From an uncultured Bacteroidales bacterium (GTDB lineage Bacteria > Bacteroidota > Bacteroidia > Bacteroidales > UBA932), in assembly GCA_934717185.1 (NCBI GenBank), contig CAKUYQ010000031.1, forward strand, positions 1 through 29,324: a stretch of 29,324 nt of DNA, in the 5' to 3' direction. The notes under the pieces are model-generated. The model searched no databases. It saw only the letters and a program-made list of their open reading frames with translations, and was not told the DNA's origin. Every line of letters starts with the position of its first letter. Position 1 is the stretch's first letter. Positions 16,037 through 23,810 of the stretch are shown in pieces. The position numbers and the translations under genes were made by a program.

Positions 16037-17605
16037 ATGAATTTAACTATTTCAAATGATACGTGGATTTGCTTAGGCATTATAGCAGCAGCATTTATAT
16101 TTTGCTTTGTATTTGTTCTTAGATACAGGAATAGTGAAAAGTTAGTAGCTAATCGTCGTATAGTTGAGTATTTTCCATCACTGGTTTCCACACTTGGTGT
16201 ATTGGGTACATTTTGGGGAATCACTAAAGGCTTGATAGCTTTTGACACTACTGATCTTGATAACTCCATCCCTGGGTTGCTTGATGGCTTGAAAACAGCA
16301 TTTTTTACATCTTTGGCAGGGATGGTAGGCTCTATGATTCTCTCTACTTTCATTAGTAGGAGGCAAGATAAGAAAGACGGGGGAGTTTCTGATATTAATC
16401 AAGCTGCGGGTGAAATAACACAATCTGTAAAGGCGATGAGTGATGCAAATACTCAGACTATACGCTATATTCAACAACAGTTAGCAGAACAAGATGCCGA
16501 TCGTAAAGCTTTTTACAGTGCGGTTGGTGATGTAATGTCTAAAATGTCTGAAGCCATTGATTCATTAGTGGTGTTGCAACGTAGCCAGGAAAACACTCTT
16601 ACTGACATAAAAGAGGTCAGCTCTTCCATACTTGTTTCGTTTGGTAACCTTGAAGAATTTGCGGCTAAACAGACCTCATCTATTAACTCCGTTGAAAAAA
16701 ACACACAAGAGGTAAGCGAATATACACATCACCTTGGCGAAATGCTTGATGTAATCTCCGGAATAAGTGGAATAGAAGAAGAAATTAATGAAAAAGTAAG
16801 TAAATTGAAAGAAATTATACATAGTGAGGTTATTGAGATTGAGGATTATATGTCAAAAACGAACAATTTGTTAGAAAATAAATTTGATGAGTTTACAGAA
16901 CTGCTTAAAAAGAGTAATACAGAAGCACTTGTTGAGGTGATGAAGAAAGTTACCGAAGAATTCCAAAAGCAGATGAACGCACTTATAAACAAACTTATTC
17001 AAGAGAACTTTGACCAACTCAACAAATCGGTAGAAAAATTAAACCAGTGGCAGCAGGAAAACAAAGAGATGATTGCATCCCTCACTCAACAGTACAAGGA
17101 GATGTCTGACAACTTTGAGGCTACATCTTCTTCGCTTACTCGTGTTAAAGATGATACAGCCGCTCTAGTTAGTGAAGGAGGAAAATTACGTCAGCTTGTT
17201 GATGCGCTTAATCAAGTTATCGTAAAAGATGAGCGGTTTATTAAAGTCACCAAGGAATTGCATGAAACAGCTAATCTTTCCAAGTCCAATATGGAGTTAT
17301 TCAATAATTCCACCTTATCTCTTAATGAATGGGTACGAAAACAACGTAAATTTGTGGACGGAGTACAACTTCTTATTGCTAAACTTGAGGAACTCAACAA
17401 GATCCGTGATTATGGTGAACAGTTTTGGAAGGGAACGAAAGATAAGATGGAGGAAGGAGTTAGTATTATTGCGAAGGGTTCACAGACACTCAACACACAA
17501 CTTACCTCACTTGACCGTCAATTTTATGGTCGACTGAGTGCTACTCTTGCTGAACTTGATAACTGTATAACTAAAATGGTTGAACAAATCGGTAATCGTA
17601 GATAG
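16037..17605 (+). CDS. zorA: ZorA: MotA/ExbB-like channel protein with coiled-coil tail
   Basis: A 522-residue inner-membrane protein of the MotA/TolQ/ExbB family. Membrane segments lie at about 9-28, 48-66 and 86-106; the hallmark stretch is PSLVSTLGVLGTFWGITKGL followed by AFDTTDLDNSIPGLLDGL and AFFTSLAGMVGSM. From residue 110 to the end the protein is a long helical coiled coil reaching into the cytoplasm. That combination (channel core plus long intracellular tail) defines ZorA. With ZorB it forms a proton-driven rotary-type complex that detects phage entry and passes the signal down the tail to the effector. It is first in a compact operon (2 bases to zorB) behind its own promoter. Confidence 0.9.
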   Translation: MNLTISNDTWICLGIIAAAFIFCFVFVLRYRNSEKLVANRRIVEYFPSLVSTLGVLGTFWGITKGLIAFDTTDLDNSIPGLLDGLKTAFFTSLAGMVGSMILSTFISRRQDKKDGGVSDINQAAGEITQSVKAMSDANTQTIRYIQQQLAEQDADRKAFYSAVGDVMSKMSEAIDSLVVLQRSQENTLTDIKEVSSSILVSFGNLEEFAAKQTSSINSVEKNTQEVSEYTHHLGEMLDVISGISGIEEEINEKVSKLKEIIHSEVIEIEDYMSKTNNLLENKFDEFTELLKKSNTEALVEVMKKVTEEFQKQMNALINKLIQENFDQLNKSVEKLNQWQQENKEMIASLTQQYKEMSDNFEATSSSLTRVKDDTAALVSEGGKLRQLVDALNQVIVKDERFIKVTKELHETANLSKSNMELFNNSTLSLNEWVRKQRKFVDGVQLLIAKLEELNKIRDYGEQFWKGTKDKMEEGVSIIAKGSQTLNTQLTSLDRQFYGRLSATLAELDNCITKMVEQIGNRR

Positions 17606-17607
17606 TT

Positions 17608-18309
17608 ATGGCTAAGACAAATATATGGATGTCGGTTTCAGATCTTATGACAGGATTGATGGTGATTTTCCTTTTTGTCGCGATCGCCTACATTAGTCGT
17701 GTACAGAAAAATCAATCAGTACTAACAGATTATATCGAAACGAAGAATGAGTTGCATAACAAACTTGTTAAGGAGTTTGGAGGAGATACTCTCAAATGGC
17801 AAATGAATATTGGCAAAGACCTTACTATGAAGTTCAAAGAACCAACTGTCCTTTTTTCGACAGGTTCATCTGAATTAACGCCACGTTTCAAAGAAATTCT
17901 TGATGAATTCTTACCTCGCTATTTTAATATTCTGTTAAACGATAGTTTACGCTCTAATATTCAGGAAATTCGTATTGAGGGGCATACAGATGATGTACCA
18001 ATGTCAGGTAAACACCCCGACCCTTATATTGCCAATGCTATGCTTTCCCAGGAGAGGGCACTAGCTGTAATTAAGTATTTCCGCACAATGTATAAATTTA
18101 ATGAATATACGGATAAACAAAAACAGTTACTTGAATATTGGTTTACCGCCAATGGACTTTCTTATGGAAAGGCCCTTGACTCAGATGGTGATTTTATCAT
18201 TCGTTCTGGAAAATCAATTGACCGAGCACATTCACGTCGTGTAGAATTTCGTATTGTGACTTCCGGTGATGAGATTCTTGAAAACTTTGTAAAAGAGAAT
18301 AACAAATGA
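17608..18309 (+). CDS. zorB: ZorB: MotB/OmpA-like peptidoglycan-binding protein
   Basis: A 233-residue protein with one N-terminal membrane segment (about 13-31) opened by SDLMTGLMVIFLFV. Asp12 sits where the proton-carrying aspartate of MotB/ExbD-type partners lies. After a short helical linker comes an OmpA/MotB peptidoglycan-binding domain (about 75-220): LFSTGSSELTPRFKEIL, IRIEGHTDD, SQERALAV, and AHSRRVEFRIV. It anchors the ZorA channel to the cell wall. It lies two bases after zorA, and its stop overlaps the zorE start (ATGA), so the three are translated together. Confidence 0.92.
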   Translation: MAKTNIWMSVSDLMTGLMVIFLFVAIAYISRVQKNQSVLTDYIETKNELHNKLVKEFGGDTLKWQMNIGKDLTMKFKEPTVLFSTGSSELTPRFKEILDEFLPRYFNILLNDSLRSNIQEIRIEGHTDDVPMSGKHPDPYIANAMLSQERALAVIKYFRTMYKFNEYTDKQKQLLEYWFTANGLSYGKALDSDGDFIIRSGKSIDRAHSRRVEFRIVTSGDEILENFVKENNK

Positions 18310-19214
18310 GATCCAACTTTGATATAGAAGATTACTTATTAAATTCTGATCCAATTTGTGACTTTCCTAATTTAAAAAAAAGCCTTGTAAATATGGGCAT
18401 AAAAATTGGAAAGGCTGGTATATGGCGTTCGGTGGGTACAGTAGATGTATTACCTAAAGATATCGGAGAGCGTGTTTTTTTTGAAGACGGTGGAATATTT
18501 TATATTGATGATGATGGAATAAAACGCCGTGGATTTATGTATAAAGCTAGCTTCTATTTTGAGTGGAAAGGATGTAAACAAAAGCCAAAATTTCATGTTT
18601 TTCAATGTGATGCTATCAATTGTTTCGGCAAAGACGCATATCGTTTTGCTAATGCAGAGCCTATAAGGGTTTATTCAAAAAATCTCTACAGAGAAGTTGA
18701 AGTAACTGGGATGGAATTGTGCCAATTTTGTAAACGTATGCTAATAACAGAAGAAGCATTACAAGTAAATGATTCAACTGATTTTGTCGAGATTTTAAAA
18801 AAAGCAAGTTGTGATACAGAACCAGCATCATCCGATGTGGATATTTTTGGATATACCAAAAATTGGGAAGAAATATCACTTGCTTATCGTAAAAAAAAAG
18901 AATTTACTTGTGAACGCTGTGGAACTCATGTTGAAGGGCTTGATCATTTTTATATGCAGACTCATCACAAAAACGGTATAAAAACTGATAATCGTGAAAG
19001 TAACCTTGAATGCTTATGTGTAAAATGTCATTCAGAAGTAGATGATGCTCATAGACACAATTTCTCTTCTAAGGCTCAAAAAATTGTAATTGAGGAATAT
19101 ATACATAAGTATCATTGGAAAGAACCTAATTCCAATTTTTCTCGTACAGTGAAAACAGTGCGTAATTGGCAAGAGCCTACTACTATAGCAAATGATGATG
19201 ATCTTCCTTTTTAA
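18306..19214 (+). CDS. zorE: ZorE-like HNH endonuclease, Zorya type II effector
   Basis: A 302-residue protein with a C-terminal HNH nuclease: Cys202-x2-Cys205 (FTCERCGTHVE), QTHHKNGIKTDNRESNL (His220/His221, Asn229, Asn233), then CLCVKCHSE (Cys238, Cys241, His242). The paired cysteines bind a structural zinc, and the histidine-asparagine-histidine set forms the metal-dependent active site. The N-terminal 190 residues are unassigned and contain another cysteine pair (Cys139, Cys142). In Zorya type II the third gene codes for an HNH nuclease, ZorE, which degrades or nicks invading DNA once the ZorAB motor is triggered. The four-base overlap with zorB and this domain make the assignment secure. 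It may be a distant ZorE, since I could not align the N-terminus. Confidence 0.87.
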   Translation: MRSNFDIEDYLLNSDPICDFPNLKKSLVNMGIKIGKAGIWRSVGTVDVLPKDIGERVFFEDGGIFYIDDDGIKRRGFMYKASFYFEWKGCKQKPKFHVFQCDAINCFGKDAYRFANAEPIRVYSKNLYREVEVTGMELCQFCKRMLITEEALQVNDSTDFVEILKKASCDTEPASSDVDIFGYTKNWEEISLAYRKKKEFTCERCGTHVEGLDHFYMQTHHKNGIKTDNRESNLECLCVKCHSEVDDAHRHNFSSKAQKIVIEEYIHKYHWKEPNSNFSRTVKTVRNWQEPTTIANDDDLPF

Positions 19215-19240
19215 AATATCTTTATATCCAAAAATGCCAC

Positions 19241-19327
19241 AGTATTTAGTTCTGTTGTAAATACTCAGTACTTACCTTGAAAAACGATACCTTTATCGTT
19301 GAGAATACAAAAAAAACACTACCTTTG
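19241..19327 (+). promoter_or_regulatory. Hairpins and promoter after the Zorya operon
   Basis: AGTATTTA (19241-19248) pairs with TAAATACT (19258-19265), a possible end of the Zorya transcript. AACGATA (19283-19289) pairs with TATCGTT (19294-19300), loop CCTT. Its right arm runs into TTG (19299-19301), which lies 18 bases before a perfect -7 box TACCTTTG (19320-19327). The second inverted repeat is thus placed over the -33 element, where a repressor could bind. The promoter points to the structured region and helicase operon downstream. Confidence 0.6.
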
Positions 19328-19392
19328 TGCGTATTGAGTACCGCTCGGCTCCATTGTCCTTTGTTATACTTTCTTTATCGGCATAAATATAC

Positions 19393-19400
19393 TATTTTTG
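19393..19400 (+). promoter_or_regulatory. Second -7 box before the structured region
   Basis: TATTTTTG matches TAnnTTTG and is the same octamer that precedes the retron RNA. It lies about 10 bases before the first hairpin of the structured region. No good -33 box is seen at the usual distance. Confidence 0.45.
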
Positions 19401-19404
19401 TGTT

Positions 19405-19620
19405 TGCAAGTCTTAGAGCAGACAACTGAGCTGCAAATCTAAGGTTTGTGCACATCAAGACCACATACTTGTCGCATAGGCATAAAAAAAATTATTGGGA
19501 CACTAAGCCCGTTTTACATTAAACTTTGCGGAGCGCCGTTAGGTGATGTCCGCTTGCCAACAAAGATAATATGTGGTCTTGATTTTTATATTAACGGGCG
19601 TAAAATCGTCAGATTTTATA
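19405..19620 (+). ncRNA. Structured leader or small RNA with interleaved inverted repeats
   Basis: Several strong pairings are packed here. CTTAGAGCAG (19412-19421) pairs with CTGC (19431-19434) and TCTAAG (19438-19443) to form a hairpin with a 3-base bulge. ATCAAGACCACATA (19454-19467) is the perfect 14-base complement of 19570-19583. Inside that loop CTTTG (19524-19528) can pair with CAAAG (19561-19565) and CGGA (19529-19532) with TCCG (19549-19552). GCCCGTT (19507-19513), also inside, is complementary to AACGGGC (19593-19599) outside it, so the two long pairings cross as in a pseudoknot. TAAAATC (19601-19607) pairs with GATTTTA (19612-19618), loop GTCA. It precedes the helicase operon by about 245 bases. 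No known RNA family is recognised. An 80-codon frame across it is not considered a gene. Confidence 0.55.
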
Positions 19621-19865
19621 TACGTTTGTTCATGCTATGTGTATATTGTTGTTCGCTCACAACTAATATACAGAAAATAATGATATAGGTAATTATTTCA
19701 TTATTTTTAATAATAACTTTTTTATTTTTTCTTGCGAAATTTAATTAAGTGGTAATTAGTGAGGAGCAGAATTTATGATTTTGGGTAGTAATTGTAGTGT
19801 TTGGGCAGAAGTTGAACTTGATATTGAAGGAGAAAATTTTTTTCTCTTTTAATAGCTAAAGCGTG

Positions 19866-22800
19866 ATGGTTGTTAAAAACAATGTCTACACGATTTCAAC
19901 GGCGGAAAAGTACTTTAATTCTAAAAAATGGAATATGTCAATAAGACTGAGTAGAGTATTAAAAGAGCTGAATATTGGACTTAGGACAGCCATTGATTTT
20001 TTTAAACGAAATGGTTATACTATTGAATGTAATCCGTCATGCATTATTTCTGACGACCTACATGAGATGATTGTTAGACATTTTGTTACTGGAGCATGTG
20101 AAAATAATGGCGAACAAAAATTTTTACAAGAGAAATTCAGATTTAAACAACAGACAAATGTTCCTAAGCTATCTGTCATAGGGAAAATTGATCTTAACGC
20201 TCTTAATTCTACTACTCGCTCTCAAAGAAAAAATAAAGAGGAAAGAAGAAAAGAACGTAACGAGAGACATGTTCAGCATCAAATAGAAAAACAACAGAAA
20301 AGTCAGGTGAAAACTGTTGATTCAGGCAACAGTCAATGTGCTATTCGAGACATCTGGCAGCGTTTCGTTGACATTCAAGAGAAACTCATTAAGCAGCGTT
20401 GTTCACCGATTACGATTATACCAGACAGTATCGATGTGGATAATGACAAGCTCTACGTAACAGTAGATGAAAGCCGAAATGAGCAGCAGTTAAATTCTCT
20501 CTTGGAAGGTAAATTAGGGCTTGATTCGTATGATCTTGAGTCTAGCTACATTCTTGTTGATGAGTCTAAGTGGAATGCTTTGACCGAAACAGACCTGGAA
20601 CAGGTTAGAAAAGATTTATCAGAGTGTTATGTTGAACTTGACACTACTCCGTCTATTAATGTCACAATCAATTATGGTGGTGACATGGATCGTTGTGACC
20701 AATTGTCAATTGATGAATTGCGTCAACTTGACTTAATCCTTAAAAACGGAAATCTAATAGAGGGAACCATCAATGATTCTGCTGCATTTATCTCCAAAGT
20801 AAATGTTGATCGCGAAGGATATATGAAATATCTATTCGGAAATCACTATGTAACATACGAGAAAAAGAAGAAAAATCAACAGGACTCCAAGATCGTAGAA
20901 TTGTTAGAATATCACAACCAGTATATTCCCTGGGATGTGATGAAACAATATGCTCATTTAGGCTTAAATTGCAAGCATTATACACTAATATTTAAAATTA
21001 ACAATCCAAAAGCAAATGAGGTGCTAAAGGATTGTTACGACTGTTATTATCCTAAAACAGACACCTTTGAGTTTTGTAGAGACTTTACTAAGAAGGATCC
21101 TTGCCACAAGGATTATGTAGCAGAGGCAAATAATAATATTAATGCCTTTATGGATGAGGCCATGATATATTGCTCCAAAGATGATATCGAGATGGAGGTA
21201 GTATTTGTATATACAATATCCAAGTATCAACTTATTAAGGCAAAATTCGTAGAAGTAGGACAACACATCAGAAATAAAGGTGAAGGATATAGTTTTAACG
21301 ATGAAACTGGAGCAATTGGAATTGATTTTAATTGGAGAACAGATAATATAGAAGAAATCCTGTCCGAGATAGAACGAGAGAATCCTTTTGTAAAGGTAAA
21401 CGTTCATGAAGATCATCGATTTAAATGCTCTGTCTCATCTCAAATTGTTGGTTATGATGAACTTAAAAAAACGTTAGAGGATAAATATGATGATATTGAC
21501 ATTCAAAATGATAGTGTATATCACCAAATAAAGATTCGTTTGCCATATCTTGAGGCAGAGTATTATGATATCAAACGGGCAAGTCTTGAAAGTGATTTGC
21601 TCCAGTTGTCTGTGTCTGGTATCGAAGTTCAATTTGCAGAAAAAGTACCTGGCAAAATTAGACTCAATGTCATATATAACAAGAATTCACGTTTAGAGGA
21701 TTTAGAAGATAGCATTAACGAAATGCGCAGAGCTGACTTCGGTTTTGTGCTAGGTGAGAAGGAGATCCCATTCGGAAAACTCTTGAAAGCGAACTATCCA
21801 GATCTCGTTTTTGACATAGATGTTGATGACGAAAAGAAAAGTCTAATTATTGAAGCCCTTGAAGCTAAGGCAGTTAATACGATTATTCCAATTCTGACAG
21901 GTGACTTGGAAAAGATATCTCGATTAAAGAATACTTTTACCAAAGCCACTACAGGAGCAGAATTAGTTAACCCGCGATTACAACGGTATATCTTTAATTC
22001 AGCAGAGGCTACAAAAACTCAAAACATTGATTCAATGCTTCGTAAAGATGGCGTAGTTTATAAAGAATTATGCGAACATTTGCTTAATTCAAGAGTAAAC
22101 GAGTCTCAAAAAGCTGCAATTATCAAAGCTATGTATGCAGAGGATTTAGCTGTGATTCAGGGACCTCCTGGTACAGGTAAATCTACGGCTATTGCCGAGA
22201 TGGTTTGGCAGCTTGTTAGAAAAGGTCTACAGCAAGGTAATAAACGAGAAAGAATATTGCTCACATCAGAAACTAATCTCGCTGTAGATAACGCCATCTC
22301 AAGAATTATAAACGATAAAACAAACTTAGTTAAGCCTGTTCGTTTTGGCGGTGAGGAAAAACTGGAATCCGAAGGTCTTCAGTTCTCTATTGAGTTGATG
22401 AAACGCTGGGTTGAAGAGGGTGACTCATGTCTTGTCGATTCAGAAACAGATGAAGAGACTGATACTATTGTACATAATAATTTGATTCTTAAAAATTGGC
22501 TGTCCAATATTTCTTCACGTTCTTTCTATCGAACAGATTCAGAAGATAATGAAGTAATAAGGCGTTGGCGAAATTATCTAGATAATCCGAGTCGTACTTT
22601 GCGTGAAATCGTATATAATAGATACATTGAGAACGCGAATGTAATTGGCGCCACATGCAGTTCTATTGGAGATAGACGTGCCGGTAACGAAGAGTTCAAT
22701 GGTTTTACTCCTTTTTTCAGATATTTCTGTGAGGTATTTAAGCAGAAAATTGGAAAAGCAAAAATTGAGTTTACCACGGTTATTCAAGACGAATCTTCTA

Positions 22801-23810
22801 AAGCTACACCAGCCGAATTGGTTTTGCCTTTTGTATATGGACATCGAGCCATTGTAATTGGCGATCATAGGCAGCTTCCCCCTATGCTCGACAAAGAGGA
22901 ATTTGAAGAATCGTTAGATTATGCCCATAGAATCGCAGTTGACGGAAATGATCGGAAAGAGATTCAGAATTTAAGGGAGTTCGTAGATGAGCACTTTGAT
23001 GAGATGGAAGTGTCTCACTTTGAGAACTTGTACAAGAATATTGATGAGTCATTAAAAGGTACTTTCAATCTTCAGTATCGAATGCACCCAGATATAAATG
23101 AGGTAATCGAGCAATTCTATCGTGAGGATGGAGGCTTGTATTGTGGATTGGTGAAGCCAACCGACCTTGGCGTAAATGATCCAGACATGAGCAATCCTGC
23201 ATCTCGATATCATGGACTTGATATACCAGGATTGATCGGTCACAACACGCATGTTCTATTTATTGACACTAATTCACCCGAAATGATGGATGGTACGTCT
23301 CGTGTTAACTATGGAGAAGTAGATACTATTGACAAGCTTCTGAAACGATTTGAAGAATCAGGTTCGTTCCAGCGATACCTGAATAAATTCAACAAGGAGG
23401 AAGATAAGCAAATTGGTGTTATTAGTTTCTACGGAAAACAAATAAAACAACTTAGGTCTGTTGCCCATAGTCATCCGACTTTACCAATTCGTGTCAGTAC
23501 GGTAGACCGTTTCCAAGGTATGGAGAGGAACATTGTAATTGTGTCCATGGTAAGAAGTAATACTATCCAAAGTTCCAGGAATCAACAACCTGATTGGAAA
23601 CGATACCCTGAGTTAGGTTATCCCAAACAAAATTCTTTGGGCTTTGCTCAATCCCCAAACCGACTTAATGTTGCGTTGTCACGAGCAAAACGACTACTGA
23701 TTATTGTAGGAAATAGAGAATTATTCTCATCACTCGAAATCTATCATAGGCTATTCCTTACAATAGATGCTAATAAAAATAACAAAGTTATCAAACAGGA
23801 AGAAGTATGA
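19866..23810 (+). CDS. Large SF1 helicase (UPF1/DNA2-like) of the DarT operon
   Basis: A protein of about 1314 residues. Residues about 15-60 (MSIRLSRVLKELNIGLRTA, then IDFFKRNG) match the small helical IF2-N-type module that Bacteroidota often append to proteins. Residues 60-700 are unassigned, with a basic helical stretch near 120-150. The C-terminal third is an SF1B/UPF1-like helicase: Q/Walker A VIQGPPGTGKST (Lys about 772), VIQDESSKATPAE (motif II, about 975), GDHRQLPPM (motif III), NLQYRMHP (motif IV), VSTVDRFQGMERNIVIVS (motif V), and NRLNVALSRAKRLLIIVGN (motif VI). All ATPase motifs are intact. An in-frame GTG precedes the chosen ATG by one codon. Its stop overlaps the next start (ATGA), tying it to the DarT-like gene. 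It probably moves along or opens DNA and/or senses phage DNA. Confidence 0.88.
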   Translation: MVVKNNVYTISTAEKYFNSKKWNMSIRLSRVLKELNIGLRTAIDFFKRNGYTIECNPSCIISDDLHEMIVRHFVTGACENNGEQKFLQEKFRFKQQTNVPKLSVIGKIDLNALNSTTRSQRKNKEERRKERNERHVQHQIEKQQKSQVKTVDSGNSQCAIRDIWQRFVDIQEKLIKQRCSPITIIPDSIDVDNDKLYVTVDESRNEQQLNSLLEGKLGLDSYDLESSYILVDESKWNALTETDLEQVRKDLSECYVELDTTPSINVTINYGGDMDRCDQLSIDELRQLDLILKNGNLIEGTINDSAAFISKVNVDREGYMKYLFGNHYVTYEKKKKNQQDSKIVELLEYHNQYIPWDVMKQYAHLGLNCKHYTLIFKINNPKANEVLKDCYDCYYPKTDTFEFCRDFTKKDPCHKDYVAEANNNINAFMDEAMIYCSKDDIEMEVVFVYTISKYQLIKAKFVEVGQHIRNKGEGYSFNDETGAIGIDFNWRTDNIEEILSEIERENPFVKVNVHEDHRFKCSVSSQIVGYDELKKTLEDKYDDIDIQNDSVYHQIKIRLPYLEAEYYDIKRASLESDLLQLSVSGIEVQFAEKVPGKIRLNVIYNKNSRLEDLEDSINEMRRADFGFVLGEKEIPFGKLLKANYPDLVFDIDVDDEKKSLIIEALEAKAVNTIIPILTGDLEKISRLKNTFTKATTGAELVNPRLQRYIFNSAEATKTQNIDSMLRKDGVVYKELCEHLLNSRVNESQKAAIIKAMYAEDLAVIQGPPGTGKSTAIAEMVWQLVRKGLQQGNKRERILLTSETNLAVDNAISRIINDKTNLVKPVRFGGEEKLESEGLQFSIELMKRWVEEGDSCLVDSETDEETDTIVHNNLILKNWLSNISSRSFYRTDSEDNEVIRRWRNYLDNPSRTLREIVYNRYIENANVIGATCSSIGDRRAGNEEFNGFTPFFRYFCEVFKQKIGKAKIEFTTVIQDESSKATPAELVLPFVYGHRAIVIGDHRQLPPMLDKEEFEESLDYAHRIAVDGNDRKEIQNLREFVDEHFDEMEVSHFENLYKNIDESLKGTFNLQYRMHPDINEVIEQFYREDGGLYCGLVKPTDLGVNDPDMSNPASRYHGLDIPGLIGHNTHVLFIDTNSPEMMDGTSRVNYGEVDTIDKLLKRFEESGSFQRYLNKFNKEEDKQIGVISFYGKQIKQLRSVAHSHPTLPIRVSTVDRFQGMERNIVIVSMVRSNTIQSSRNQQPDWKRYPELGYPKQNSLGFAQSPNRLNVALSRAKRLLIIVGNRELFSSLEIYHRLFLTIDANKNNKVIKQEEV

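Noticed and set aside
19446..19688. An 80-codon frame across the structured region upstream of the helicase
   Set aside because: Its start lies just before the 14-base inverted repeat and the composition is Ile/Arg/Cys-rich without any domain look; the pairing pattern explains the sequence better.
21024..21416. A 130-codon minus-strand frame inside the helicase gene
   Set aside because: Hydrophobic, Ile/Tyr-rich composition typical of antisense to a charged coding region; no start signal.
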